A DNA stretch of 49,002 nucleotides from an uncultured Oscillospiraceae bacterium (GCA_900547275.1 URGA01000004.1:1-49002), one strand, 5' to 3'. Numbered from the stretch's first letter, positions 18,932 through 28,426 are shown. Numbers and translations: made by a program. The notes: generated from the letters alone by a model not told the origin.

Positions 18932-21900
18932 TTACATATCGTCGTCATCTTCGAGTGCGCTTGCAAAAAGATCTGCAAATGCATCGTTGGTATCGCCTGC
19001 TGCTTCCTCGCCTTCACCGTCAGAGTTTTCGATAGCGAAGCCTTCGCTTCCCTCATCGAAGTCATTAACTGTTGTAAAGGCCTTGTCGTCTATCGGCTGA
19101 ATGCCGGTGCCGTCGTCAAGATCCTGCTTAAGTTCAACTTCTTCACCGTTGCTGTCATAAACGCGGGTATCAAGACCGAGAGCCTGAAGTTCTTTAAAGA
19201 GAACCTTAAATGACTCAGGTGTGCCTGCCTTAGGAATGTTTTCACCCTTGACAATAGCCTCATAAGTCTTAACACGGCCAACAACGTCGTCGGACTTAAC
19301 CGTCATGATTTCCTGAAGTGTATAAGCTGCGCCGTACGCCTCAAGAGCCCAAACTTCCATTTCACCGAAACGCTGGCCGCCGAACTGAGCTTTACCGCCC
19401 AGAGGCTGCTGAGTAACGAGGCTGTAAGGACCTGTTGAACGGGCATGAATCTTATCATCAACAAGGTGATGCAGTTTCAGGAAGTACATATAACCTACTG
19501 TAATAGGATTGTCGAACTTTTCACCTGTACGTCCGTCGGTAAGAATTGTCTTACCGTCTTCGCGCAGACCCGCAAGACGCAGGCATTCGCGGATATCATC
19601 CTCGTGAGCGCCGTCGAATACGGGGGTCATCATCTTCCAGCCGAGAGCCATAGCCGCATAGCCGAGATGAACCTCAAGTACCTGTCCGATATTCATTCGG
19701 GACGGTACGCCCAAGGGGTTGAGCACGATGTCCAGCGGACGTCCGTCAGGCAGGAAAGGCATATCTTCCTGAGGAAGAATACGGGAAACAACGCCCTTGT
19801 TACCGTGGCGGCCCGCCATCTTGTCGCCCACCTGAATCTTACGCTTCTGGGCAATATAAACGCGTACTACTTTATTTACGCCGGGGCTGAGCTCATCGCT
19901 GTTTGCCCTGGTGAATACTTTAACGTCAACAACAATACCGTATTCGCCGTGGGGAACACGCATTGAAGTGTCGCGGACTTCTCTTGCTTTTTCGCCGAAG
20001 ATTGCGCGAAGCAGTCTTTCCTCGGCTGTAAGCTCTGTCTCTCCCTTAGGAGTAACTTTACCAACAAGAATGTCGCCGCTATGAACCTCTGCACCGATGC
20101 GGATAATACCGTCTTCGTCAAGGTCGCGAAGCGCGTCCTCGCCCACGTTCGGAATGTCACGGGTGATTTCTTCCGGTCCGAGCTTGGTGTCGCGGGATTC
20201 AACTTCATGCTCTTCAATATGGATTGAAGTATATACGTCGTCTCTAACTATCTTTTCATTGATAAGAACAGCGTCCTCGTAGTTATAACCTTCCCAGGTC
20301 ATGAAGCCGATAAGAGCGTTCTTACCAAGTGAAACTTCTCCGTTTGCGGTTGCGGGACCGTCGGCAATAACCTGGCCGCTCTCAACCTGCTGATGCAGAG
20401 AAACTATCGGGCGCTGGTTGATGCAGGTTCCCTGGTTGGAGCCGCTGAACTTAACCAGCTCATATTTATCAATTTCGCCGGACTCAGTTTTGATTTCAAT
20501 TGTCTTTGCGTCAACAGCGCATACGGTACCGCCGCGCTTAGCAATAACAACAACGCCTGAGTCATAGGCTGCCTTATATTCCATACCGGTTCCTACTACG
20601 GGAGCCTCGGTCTTAAGAAGCGGAACTGCCTGACGCTGCATGTTCGCACCCATCAGAGCACGGTTTGCGTCGTCGTTTTCAAGGAAAGGAATCATTGCAG
20701 TTGCCACTGAAACTACCATCTTCGGCGAAACGTCCATATAGTCAACACGTTCCGGAGGAAGAGTAAGGAATTCGTCGCGGTAACGGCAGGTTACACGGTG
20801 GTTGGCAAAACGGCCGTTCTCGTCAAGAGGTTCGTTTGCCTGAGCAACAACGAATTCGTCCTCTACGTCGGCTGTCATATAAACAACTTCGTCAGTAACT
20901 ACGCCTGTCTCTTTGTCAACCTTACGGTAAGGAGCCTCAATGAAACCGTACTCGTTCAGGCGGCTGTAGCAAGCCAGATATGAGATAAGTCCGATGTTGG
21001 GACCTTCAGGAGTTTCAATGGGGCACATTCTGCCGTAGTGAGTATAGTGAACGTCTCGAACCTCAAATCCGGCACGGTCTCTTGAAAGGCCGCCGGGACC
21101 AAGGGCTGAAAGACGTCTCTTATGAGTAAGTTCTGCCAGCGGGTTGTTCTGGTCCATGAACTGTGAAAGCGGTGAAGAACCGAAGAATTCACGGATTGCG
21201 GCAACAACCGGGCGGATATTGATAAGCGCCTGAGGAGTGATTGCGTCCTCATCGTCCTGAGCCTGAAGAGTCATTCTTTCACGGATAACTCTTTCCATTC
21301 TTGTGAAACCGATGCGGAACTGATTCTGAAGCAGTTCGCCTACGGCACGGATACGACGGTTGCCGAGGTGGTCGATATCGTCTGTATTGCCTACGCCGTA
21401 TGCAAGGTTGCAGAGATATGAAACCGTAGCAAAAATATCGTCTGTTGTAATGTGCTTCGGAACGAGATCGTCCTGTCTGCGCTTGATTTCTTCTTTGAGT
21501 TCTTCCTCGTCATCACCGTACTTTTCCAGAAGATCTGAAAGAACAGCATAGCTTACTTTCTCTCTGATGCCGAGTTCGGTGCAGTCGAAAGAAACGTATT
21601 TCTTGATGTCAACCATGCCGTTTGACACGATTTTGATTTCTTTGCCGTCCACGTCAACGAATGCGAACATAACACCCGCATCTTCGATTTCCATGGCTTT
21701 TTCTTTGGTGATCTTTTCACCTGCGTCGGCAAGGAATTCACCCTGAGGTGAGATCAGCGGCTGAGAAAGTACCTGGCCGGCAAGACGGTCAGCCATGCCC
21801 AGCTTCTTGTTGTACTTATAACGGCCTACGCGTGAAAGGTCATAGCGGTGAGGGTCAAAGAACAGACCATCAAGATGAGCCTGAGCTGTTTCCAGTGTGG

Positions 21901-22639
21901 GAGGCTCGCCGGGACGAAGTCTCTTATAAACCTCAAGAAGAGCTTCTTCCTGGTTCTTTGTTGTGTCCTTCTCGATGGTAGCAACAAGTCTTTCGTCCTC
22001 GCCGAAGTAATCGGTGATCTCGTGGTCAAGGCCTAAGCCGAGAGCACGAAGGAAAGTTGTGATGAAGATCTTGCGGTTCTTATCGATGCGGACATAGAAC
22101 AGGTCGTTGGCGTCTGTCTCGTATTCAAGCCAAGCACCTCTGTTGGGAATTACGGTATTTGTGTAAAGTTCCTTACCTGTCTTGTCGTGGTCCATGTGGT
22201 AGTAAACACCGGGAGAACGAACTAACTGAGAAACGATACATCTTTCGGCGCCGTTGATAACGAAAGTTCCTGCATCTGTCATAAGCGGGAAATCGCCCAT
22301 GAAGATGATGTTTTCCTTAACTTCGCCGGTTTCTTTGTTTTGCAGACGGGCACGCACCTTAAGGGGTTTTGCATAAGTAACGTCTCTTGCCTTGCACTGC
22401 GCGATGGTATACTTCGGTTCCTCGTCCATTGTGTAGTCGATGAAATCCAGAACAAGGTTGCCCGTATAGTCGGTGATTGAACCGATATCGCGGAAAACTT
22501 CTTCCAGACCTTCGTCAAGGAACCACTGATACGATTTCTTCTGCACTTCGATCAGGTTTGGCATCTGCATGACCTCATTGATCTTTGCAAAGCTCTTTCG
22601 TGTTGTGGTACCGAGCTGCACGTCCTTAACATTCAGCAT
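18932..22639 (-). CDS. rpoB: RNA polymerase beta subunit
   Basis: Catalytic beta subunit. I place the start at ATG 22639 (1235 residues, MLNVKDVQLGTTTRKSF), because family members begin close to this point and GGAG lies about 11 bases upstream. The open frame extends further to 22759, but the extra 40 codons are basic and unlike RpoB. The rifampicin region reads SQFMDQNNPLAELTHKRRLS with Gln, Asp, His and Ser all wild type, so rifampicin susceptibility is predicted. The C-terminus holds GRHGNKGVVSRILPQEDMPF and ends in an acidic Asp/Glu-rich tail. No rplJ-rplL precedes it; it has its own promoter and diverges from the 23000 gene. Confidence 0.98.
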   Translation of the reverse strand: MLNVKDVQLGTTTRKSFAKINEVMQMPNLIEVQKKSYQWFLDEGLEEVFRDIGSITDYTGNLVLDFIDYTMDEEPKYTIAQCKARDVTYAKPLKVRARLQNKETGEVKENIIFMGDFPLMTDAGTFVINGAERCIVSQLVRSPGVYYHMDHDKTGKELYTNTVIPNRGAWLEYETDANDLFYVRIDKNRKIFITTFLRALGLGLDHEITDYFGEDERLVATIEKDTTKNQEEALLEVYKRLRPGEPPTLETAQAHLDGLFFDPHRYDLSRVGRYKYNKKLGMADRLAGQVLSQPLISPQGEFLADAGEKITKEKAMEIEDAGVMFAFVDVDGKEIKIVSNGMVDIKKYVSFDCTELGIREKVSYAVLSDLLEKYGDDEEELKEEIKRRQDDLVPKHITTDDIFATVSYLCNLAYGVGNTDDIDHLGNRRIRAVGELLQNQFRIGFTRMERVIRERMTLQAQDDEDAITPQALINIRPVVAAIREFFGSSPLSQFMDQNNPLAELTHKRRLSALGPGGLSRDRAGFEVRDVHYTHYGRMCPIETPEGPNIGLISYLACYSRLNEYGFIEAPYRKVDKETGVVTDEVVYMTADVEDEFVVAQANEPLDENGRFANHRVTCRYRDEFLTLPPERVDYMDVSPKMVVSVATAMIPFLENDDANRALMGANMQRQAVPLLKTEAPVVGTGMEYKAAYDSGVVVIAKRGGTVCAVDAKTIEIKTESGEIDKYELVKFSGSNQGTCINQRPIVSLHQQVESGQVIADGPATANGEVSLGKNALIGFMTWEGYNYEDAVLINEKIVRDDVYTSIHIEEHEVESRDTKLGPEEITRDIPNVGEDALRDLDEDGIIRIGAEVHSGDILVGKVTPKGETELTAEERLLRAIFGEKAREVRDTSMRVPHGEYGIVVDVKVFTRANSDELSPGVNKVVRVYIAQKRKIQVGDKMAGRHGNKGVVSRILPQEDMPFLPDGRPLDIVLNPLGVPSRMNIGQVLEVHLGYAAMALGWKMMTPVFDGAHEDDIRECLRLAGLREDGKTILTDGRTGEKFDNPITVGYMYFLKLHHLVDDKIHARSTGPYSLVTQQPLGGKAQFGGQRFGEMEVWALEAYGAAYTLQEIMTVKSDDVVGRVKTYEAIVKGENIPKAGTPESFKVLFKELQALGLDTRVYDSNGEEVELKQDLDDGTGIQPIDDKAFTTVNDFDEGSEGFAIENSDGEGEEAAGDTNDAFADLFASALEDDDDM

Positions 22640-22784
22640 ATTAGGGGTCACTCCAATCTCTTTTTTCTTGGAAAAAAGTCGAAATTCAGCGGCATTCCGA
22701 CGTGTAAAATGTAAACTTTTTGTGACGTCGGCAATAGATAAAATTATCCATATGCGCATAAATTTCCATTTTAACTGTGCATAT

Positions 22785-22813
22785 AATATAGACTAACAAC
22801 CCGGCGTTGTCAA
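22785..22813 (-). promoter_or_regulatory. sigma-A promoter of rpoB-rpoC
   Basis: On the minus strand TTGACA (22813-22808), a 17-base spacer and TATATT (22790-22785) predict a start near 22778, about 139 bases before the rpoB ATG. Confidence 0.78.
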
Positions 22814-22941
22814 CAACTTTTTTTATTTATTTTCAACAATGGCAAAAACTTTTTAATACACTGCCCCGGGCGTTTCTGATTTTAGCCCGTTTTTCACCAA
22901 AAATTTACAATAAATTTTTCTAAACAATACCTTGAACCTCA

Positions 22942-22970
22942 TTGATTTACACAATGGTCTTTGATATAAT
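22942..22970 (+). promoter_or_regulatory. Promoter of the solute-binding lipoprotein gene
   Basis: TTGATT (22942-22947), a 17-base spacer and TATAAT (22965-22970), with TGA just upstream of the -10. The start is near 22977, about 23 bases before the ATG at 23000, which has GGTGAT at 22989-22994. Confidence 0.7.
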
Positions 22971-22999
22971 AGAACGAAGAATTTTTTTGGTGATATAAG

Positions 23000-24646
23000 A
23001 TGAAAATACATTTTAATAAAATATTCAGTATGATTTTGTGCGTGTGCCTTTGTGCGGCGCTTTTCTCAAGCTGCTCGGGAAGCGATAAGAAACTTGACAT
23101 AATTTATCCGTGGAGCGGCAACATCAACAGTTACGACCCTCAGGTGGCGGCAACTCAGGACGAATTCCTTGTTGCTGAGAACTGCTACGAAGGCCTTGTA
23201 AGAATGGAAGACGACGGAACGATAAAACCCGCCGCCGCAACAAACTGGACTGTAAGCGCAGATCAGAAGACTTATACCTTTACACTGCGTCAGGGAATGA
23301 AATGGCACATCAGCGACGAGGTAAAAGAATTAATGGGCGAAAACTGGAACCCGGATATTACGGCAAACGACTTTGTTTTCGCGCTCCAGCGCGCTGTTAA
23401 ACCCGAAACCCAGTGTCCCCTTTATTCTTCCGTTTCAAATATCGTCTCAGCATCCAAGATTAACTCAGGAAAGAAAAGCGCTTCGTCTCTCGGAGTAAAG
23501 GCGACAGACAATTATAGCCTTGTAATCGAACTCAACTCTCCTGACGATGGATTTTTCTCAACCCTTTCGTCTGCCGTTGCAATGCCCTGCAACCAGGAAT
23601 TCTTTGAAGCAACTAACGGCCGCTACGGTCTAGGCACAAAATATTCCCTGTTCAACGGTCAGTTCTACGTCAGCAACCAGCTGGAAAACTCATACATACT
23701 TGACAAAAATGAGGAATACAACGGACCCAACACTACTAAGGTAGACAACATTACTCTTAATAACAAAGGCGAAGCAAGCAGTGATATAGTTGACAAACTG
23801 ATAAGCGGATACTATGACGCGGCTTACATTGAAGGAAGCGAATACGAAAAAATTGCTGACAACGAAGATATAACGGCAACAGCGTATTCAAATATTACTT
23901 GGTCGCTTCTAATCAATGCGTCAGGGGGAAACCTTTCTGAAAGCAGTCTTAGAAACGCAATATGTCTCGGCGTTTCCGACTTAGACGTTTCAGACAGCAA
24001 ATATCTTCAGGATGCCACCGGAATTTCTCCTCCGTCATGCCAGATAAACGGCGCGTCGCTCACATCGTCAGAAACGGATATTTCGTTTAAACACGACGCA
24101 GAAAAGGCTAAGGAACTCTGGAAGAAAGGTCTCAGCGCCACAGGCACGTCTGCCGTAAGCATTACACTGATCACAACGGAAGAAATGGACGATTACGCAA
24201 AAGAACTTGTTCAGGGACTTCAGAGCAGTATCGGCACAATCACTTCTTACGGCAACGGGAACAGCGTTTCTTTCTCACTGAAAATAGAAACTATGACTAA
24301 AGATGAAATGGACCAGCGCATTGCGGCAGACCAATACGATATAGCGCTTTACCCTCTACAGGCAGCGTCGCAAAGTCCCGTTTCGTTCTTGTCTCAAATC
24401 ATATCTGACAATGCGGTTAATATAAATTCAACCTCTGTAAACGAGGCTTTGACAACCGCCGAAAACGCACCGGCAAGCAATGCCGCAGCGGCGTGTCTTG
24501 AATGTGAAAAAGCCCTGATGAATACATACACCGTTATGCCGGTCCTTTATGAATCGGGCTACTACGCCATGGCTGAAGGCGTAAGCGGCGTCCAGTTCCA
24601 TCCGGGAAGCGGGAGGGTTTCATTTGTTGAAACAACAAGAAAATAA
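23000..24646 (+). CDS. Peptide/nickel-type (family 5) solute-binding lipoprotein
   Basis: 548-residue extracytoplasmic binding protein of the oligopeptide ABC importer class. It has a lipoprotein signal peptide with a likely lipidation site at Cys25 (LFSSCSG). It then shows the family-5 pattern: an early segment with YEGLVRMEDDG, predicted function words such as TFTLRQGMKWH, and ANDFVFALQRAV, which are recurrent in OppA/DppA proteins. The C-terminal half is less conserved by eye. No permease or ATPase gene is nearby, so it must use a transporter encoded elsewhere or act as an orphan. It overlaps the next gene by 23 bases. Confidence 0.88.
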   Translation: MKIHFNKIFSMILCVCLCAALFSSCSGSDKKLDIIYPWSGNINSYDPQVAATQDEFLVAENCYEGLVRMEDDGTIKPAAATNWTVSADQKTYTFTLRQGMKWHISDEVKELMGENWNPDITANDFVFALQRAVKPETQCPLYSSVSNIVSASKINSGKKSASSLGVKATDNYSLVIELNSPDDGFFSTLSSAVAMPCNQEFFEATNGRYGLGTKYSLFNGQFYVSNQLENSYILDKNEEYNGPNTTKVDNITLNNKGEASSDIVDKLISGYYDAAYIEGSEYEKIADNEDITATAYSNITWSLLINASGGNLSESSLRNAICLGVSDLDVSDSKYLQDATGISPPSCQINGASLTSSETDISFKHDAEKAKELWKKGLSATGTSAVSITLITTEEMDDYAKELVQGLQSSIGTITSYGNGNSVSFSLKIETMTKDEMDQRIAADQYDIALYPLQAASQSPVSFLSQIISDNAVNINSTSVNEALTTAENAPASNAAAACLECEKALMNTYTVMPVLYESGYYAMAEGVSGVQFHPGSGRVSFVETTRK

Positions 24647-25124
24647 CGACGAATGCCGATTTAACGAAGTTAACAGAACTGCCGCGGCAATCTTCTGGAT
24701 ACTCTCATTAATCTGCATGGGTACAATTTTTTATATGTCATCAAACACATCTACGGAATCAAGCGCCCAGAGCGGCAGAATACTGATGTGGCTCAACGAA
24801 GTGCTCAAAGCCCCGTGGCTTTCCGACTTTATCGTCAGAAAATCGGCTCATTTTCTTGAGTTCGCCGGGCTGAGCCTCCTGCTGTGCGCAGCGTTCACCA
24901 GTACTTGCGGAAGAAAGAAAATGGCGCTGGGTCTAGTCACAGCTTCGGCTTACGCCGCCACGGACGAAGTTCACCAGATTTTTGTTGACGGGCGTTCCTG
25001 TCAGTTCAGCGACTGGCTTCTGGATACCTGCGGAGCAATTGCGGGTCTGGTTTTATTTGTACTGCTGTTCATTTTAGCAGAACATATTTCAAAACAGAAA
25101 AAACGCAGGGCTGCGTCAGCTTAA
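24624..25124 (+). CDS. VanZ-like membrane protein
   Basis: 166 residues with three or four hydrophobic helices. Hallmarks of the VanZ-like family are seen: MSSNTSTESS after the first helix, VRKSAHFLEFAGLSLLL, and TDEVHQIFVDGRSCQFSDW, followed by a last helix near DTCGAIAG. VanZ is linked to teicoplanin resistance, but most chromosomal homologues have no proven function and no van genes are present here. It starts with TTG at 24624 (or 24627), with GGGAGGG at 24611-24617. It overlaps the end of the binding-protein gene, so translation is probably coupled. A basic C-terminus (KQKKRR) follows the last helix. Confidence 0.85.
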   Translation: MLKQQENNDECRFNEVNRTAAAIFWILSLICMGTIFYMSSNTSTESSAQSGRILMWLNEVLKAPWLSDFIVRKSAHFLEFAGLSLLLCAAFTSTCGRKKMALGLVTASAYAATDEVHQIFVDGRSCQFSDWLLDTCGAIAGLVLFVLLFILAEHISKQKKRRAASA

Positions 25125-25126
25125 AA

Positions 25127-25154
25127 TTGACAATAATTGCAAATCGTATATAAT
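25127..25154 (+). promoter_or_regulatory. Promoter of nagB
   Basis: TTGACA (25127-25132), a 16-base spacer and TATAAT (25149-25154), directly after the VanZ-like stop codon. The start is near 25161, about 40 bases before the nagB ATG. No cre site or DasR/NagR-like palindrome was evident. Confidence 0.78.
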
Positions 25155-25200
25155 ATTAGTGTTAAAAAAGGGTTTGACCCATAAAATACAGGAGAAAAAT

Positions 25201-25926
25201 ATGAACGTACTTATTTATGACACTGAAGAACAGATAGGCATTGCGGCAGGCAACTATATGTGCGGCCAGGTTCTGGCTAAGCCTGATTCGGTGCTTGGCC
25301 TTGCTACAGGCTCAACTCCCCTTAAGCCTTATACACACATGATCGAGCTCTACAAACAGGGCGCTGTTGATTTTTCAAAGGTTACAACTTTTAACCTTGA
25401 CGAATACTGCAACCTTGACGTACACGACAAAAACTCATATCACAGCTTCATGTACGAAAACCTTTTTAACCACATCAACATTCCTGATGAAAACATCAAC
25501 TTCCTTAACGGCAACGCCGCTGATCCCGAGGAAGAATGCAAAGAATACGAAAAGCGCATTAAAGCAGCAGGCGGAATTGACATTCAGCTTCTGGGCATCG
25601 GCTCAAACGGCCATATCGCTTTCAACGAGCCCAGCGACTCTTTCCAGAGATGGAGCCACGTTGTTGCTCTCAAAGAAAGCACAATAAAAGACAACAGCCG
25701 TTTCTTTAAGTCTATTGAAGAAGTGCCTACCCATGCGCTTACAATGGGTATCGGCTCAATTATGCAGGCAAGAAGAATACTTATTATCGCTATTGGCAAA
25801 AATAAGGCAAACGCAATCAAGCAGCTTATTGACGGCAACGTAACTCCAAACTGCCCTGCATCTGTTTTGCAGTTTCACACAGACGTTACTCTTATGCTTG
25901 ACAGAGACGCTGCTTCACTACTGTAA
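25201..25926 (+). CDS. nagB: Glucosamine-6-phosphate deaminase
   Basis: Converts glucosamine-6-phosphate to fructose-6-phosphate and ammonia, feeding amino sugars into glycolysis. With the ATG at 25201 it has 241 residues, the normal length; AGGAG lies at 25190-25194. The upstream in-frame codons (from 25159) would overlap the promoter start and are not expected to be translated. Motifs: LGLATGSTPLKPY (phosphate binding), FNLDEYCNL (catalytic Asp region), LGIGSNGHIAFNEP (active-site loop with the catalytic His), and TMGIGSIMQAR. No nagA is adjacent. It is followed 16 bases later by a lipoprotein gene. Confidence 0.97.
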   Translation: MNVLIYDTEEQIGIAAGNYMCGQVLAKPDSVLGLATGSTPLKPYTHMIELYKQGAVDFSKVTTFNLDEYCNLDVHDKNSYHSFMYENLFNHINIPDENINFLNGNAADPEEECKEYEKRIKAAGGIDIQLLGIGSNGHIAFNEPSDSFQRWSHVVALKESTIKDNSRFFKSIEEVPTHALTMGIGSIMQARRILIIAIGKNKANAIKQLIDGNVTPNCPASVLQFHTDVTLMLDRDAASLL

Positions 25927-25942
25927 AGGCAAAGGTGATTTT

Positions 25943-26434
25943 ATGAAAAAATACTGCAAAATATTTATCGCGGTATTCATCTGCGCACTGCTGGCATTTT
26001 CAACTGCGGCCTGCTCTTCTGAAACAAAAACGGATGATGTTACTGAGGAAACATCTCCCGCAACCTCTGAATTAACGACGGAGCAAAACGTTACAGAAGA
26101 AGGCACAACGGAAGAAACTTCTTCCGCTGAAAAAGACAGCACTGCCGACAATTCAACCACAGAAAAAAAGACAACAGATAAAACCACAACAAAAAAGCAG
26201 TCGTCTGAAAATTCAGGCGACTACACCGTTCAGGAAGCGCTTGAAGCACTTGATAATTATTACGGAAGCGGTTATGAGATAAACGGAACCGTATCCGAAG
26301 GTAATTATTATTACTTCGCTGTTTATAAAAATGACGAGAAATACGCTTCCGTTAAAGTAAATATGCAAAACGGGGACGCGGTGGAAACACTGACCGAAAG
26401 CGGTGAAACCGCAAACCTTAACTTATTCGTTTAA
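25943..26434 (+). CDS. Thr/Glu-rich lipoprotein of unknown function
   Basis: 163 residues from ATG 25943 (AAAGGTGAT upstream). A signal peptide ends at a lipobox-like STAACSS. About 70 residues of low-complexity Thr/Glu/Ser/Lys follow (roughly 26-95), a likely wall-spanning spacer. A small C-terminal domain of about 65 residues begins near YTVQEALEALDNYYG and is rich in Tyr/Asn and beta-prone segments. I do not recognise the domain. It sits between nagB and metG with short gaps, so it is probably carried on the same transcript. Confidence 0.8.
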   Translation: MKKYCKIFIAVFICALLAFSTAACSSETKTDDVTEETSPATSELTTEQNVTEEGTTEETSSAEKDSTADNSTTEKKTTDKTTTKKQSSENSGDYTVQEALEALDNYYGSGYEINGTVSEGNYYYFAVYKNDEKYASVKVNMQNGDAVETLTESGETANLNLFV

Positions 26435-26457
26435 TAAAAAAGACAGGAGGGACAATT

Positions 26458-28404
26458 ATGGCAGATAAAGGAAAATTTTACATTACTACCGCCATAGCCT
26501 ACACATCAAGAAAACCCCACATCGGCAACAGCTACGAAATCGTGCTCACCGATGCTATCGCACGCTATAAACGAATGCAGGGGTACGATGTTTTCTTCCT
26601 GACCGGTACAGACGAGCACGGACAAAAAATCGAGGAATACGCCGAGGCGGCAAACTGCTCGCCCCAGGAATATGTTGACAAGGTAAGCTCTGAAATCAGA
26701 GGAATATGCGATCTGCTTAACACAAGCTATGACCGCTTTATCCGCACTACCGATAAAGACCACGAGAAAACCGTTCAGAAAATTTTCCGCAAACTCTACG
26801 AACAGGGCGATATCTACAAGGGTGAATACGAAGGAATGTACTGCACCCCCTGCGAAAGTTTCTGGACCGAGAGCCAGCTTGTTGACGGAAAATGCCCGGA
26901 CTGCGGCCGAGAAGTAAAACCTGCAAAGGAAGAGGCGTATTTCCTTCGCCTTTCAAAATACCAGAAACAGCTTGAAGAGTTCATCGAAAGCCACGAGGAT
27001 TTCATTTACCCCGAAAGCCGTAAGAAAGAGATGCTCAACAACTTCATTAAACCGGGACTGCAGGATCTCTGCGTAAGCCGTTCCTCTTTCAAATGGGGCG
27101 TTCCGGTGGACTTTGATGACAAGCACGTTATCTACGTTTGGATCGACGCTCTTTCAAACTATATTACAGCTCTCGGCTATGACCCGGAAAATCCGTCCGA
27201 CCTTTACAAAAAATACTGGCCGGCTGATGTTCACATTATAGGAAAAGACATTGTTCGTTTCCACACCATTTACTGGCCTATCATGCTTATGGCTCTGGGC
27301 GAACCTTTGCCGAAGCAGGTTTTCGGCCATCCGTGGCTTCTGTTCGGCGAGGACAAAATGAGTAAATCCCGCGGCAACGTAATTTACGCCGACGATCTTG
27401 TAGATCTGCTGGGCGTAGACGCGGTTCGCTATTACCTGCTGTCCGAGATGCCTTACAGTTCTGACGGCTCAATAACTTATGAAACAATTATTGAGCGCTA
27501 TAACTCTGATTTGGCAAATACATTCGGCAATCTCGTTAACCGCACCGTTGCAATGGCGAACAAATATTTTGACGGCGTAATCTCAAAGCCCAACTCAAAA
27601 GAACCTCTTGACGAGGAACTGGCGAAGTTCGCTGAAGATACTGTTGCTAAAGTTGAGAAATGCTTTGTTACTTACAGAGTTGCAGACGCACTGGAAGCGA
27701 TACTCAACCTGGCTAAGCGTTCAAACAAATATATTGACGAGACAACGCCCTGGGCTTTGGCAAAAGATGAAAACAGCAAAGAAAGACTTAACGCTGTACT
27801 TTATAATCTTCTTGAAGCAATCCGCTTTATCGCTGTTCTTCTTTCACCGTTTATGCCCACCACTGCTGAAAAAATACTTGAGCAGATCGGCACAGACGTC
27901 AAAGATTATGACAGTATTTCATCTTTCGGCAATCTTAAAGACGGCAACAAGGTAGGAACTGCTACCCCGCTGTTCAACAGAATTGATACTCAGAAAATGC
28001 TTGAAGAAATCGCGGCTAAGCAGGAAGCGGCGGCTAAGGCAGAAGCTAAAGCAATGCCCAAGGAAATCGAGGGTCTAGCGCAGATTACATTTGACGATTT
28101 TGCAAAACTGGAACTGCGGGTAGCAAAAATCACCGACTGCGAGCCTATAAAGAGAGCAAAGAAATTACTTAAACTCACAGTAGACGACGGCACCCCCGCT
28201 CCGAGACAGATTGTCAGCGGTATTGCTCCATGGTATCAGCCCGACGACCTTATCGGCAAGAGCGTCGTTATTGTAGCTAACCTTAAGCCTGCAAAACTCT
28301 GCGGTGAAATGAGCAATGGTATGCTCCTTGCCGGTGACGTCAGCGAGGATGACGTAAAAGTACTTTTTGTAGACGGTATGCCCGCCGGTACACGCATCCG
28401 CTGA
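26458..28404 (+). CDS. metG: Methionyl-tRNA synthetase with C-terminal tRNA-binding domain
   Basis: Class I synthetase that charges tRNA-Met. It has 648 residues. HIGN (21-24) is the HIGH motif, a zinc knuckle starts at CTPC (129-132) with a CPDCG partner, and KMSKS is at about 300-304. After the anticodon-binding helices, a charged Ala/Lys linker leads to an EMAP/Arc1p-type tRNA-binding OB domain (about 543-648; ITFDDFAKLELRVAKI ... GEMSNGMLLAG) that dimerises the enzyme. AGGAGGG precedes the ATG. There is no T-box leader; it appears to ride on the nagB transcript. Confidence 0.98.
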   Translation: MADKGKFYITTAIAYTSRKPHIGNSYEIVLTDAIARYKRMQGYDVFFLTGTDEHGQKIEEYAEAANCSPQEYVDKVSSEIRGICDLLNTSYDRFIRTTDKDHEKTVQKIFRKLYEQGDIYKGEYEGMYCTPCESFWTESQLVDGKCPDCGREVKPAKEEAYFLRLSKYQKQLEEFIESHEDFIYPESRKKEMLNNFIKPGLQDLCVSRSSFKWGVPVDFDDKHVIYVWIDALSNYITALGYDPENPSDLYKKYWPADVHIIGKDIVRFHTIYWPIMLMALGEPLPKQVFGHPWLLFGEDKMSKSRGNVIYADDLVDLLGVDAVRYYLLSEMPYSSDGSITYETIIERYNSDLANTFGNLVNRTVAMANKYFDGVISKPNSKEPLDEELAKFAEDTVAKVEKCFVTYRVADALEAILNLAKRSNKYIDETTPWALAKDENSKERLNAVLYNLLEAIRFIAVLLSPFMPTTAEKILEQIGTDVKDYDSISSFGNLKDGNKVGTATPLFNRIDTQKMLEEIAAKQEAAAKAEAKAMPKEIEGLAQITFDDFAKLELRVAKITDCEPIKRAKKLLKLTVDDGTPAPRQIVSGIAPWYQPDDLIGKSVVIVANLKPAKLCGEMSNGMLLAGDVSEDDVKVLFVDGMPAGTRIR

Positions 28405-28426
28405 TCAAACAAAATATCTAAAGGAT

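Larger units (their letters stand above)
22640..22999. other. rpoB / solute-binding protein divergent region
   Basis: 360 bases without a gene. It holds the rpoB promoter (22785-22813, minus) and the promoter for the 23000 gene (22942-22970, plus). The rpoB leader of about 140 nt contains a 7-bp pair CCGACGT/ACGTCGG (22697-22703 with 22725-22731), and an 8-bp A/T hairpin (22660-22667 with 22671-22678) just before the SD. No L10/L12 genes or small ORF with a good SD were seen. Confidence 0.6.

Noticed and set aside
18932..22759. Long antisense and out-of-frame ORFs inside rpoB, rpoC, proS, fusA and tuf
   Set aside because: They are shadows of strongly conserved genes in other frames, with no SD or family motif of their own.
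22640..22759. N-terminal extension of rpoB to the start at 22759
   Set aside because: The extra 40 residues are basic and unlike RpoB, no SD precedes them, and ATG 22639 has a good family-consistent start.
22867..22894. Terminator-like CGGGC/GCCCG plus T-run on the plus strand
   Set aside because: The stem is only 5 bp with a 13-base loop, and no plus-strand gene ends here.
24624..25124. Glycopeptide resistance via vanZ
   Set aside because: Only a VanZ-like protein is present; no vanHAX or vanRS genes, so resistance is not supported.
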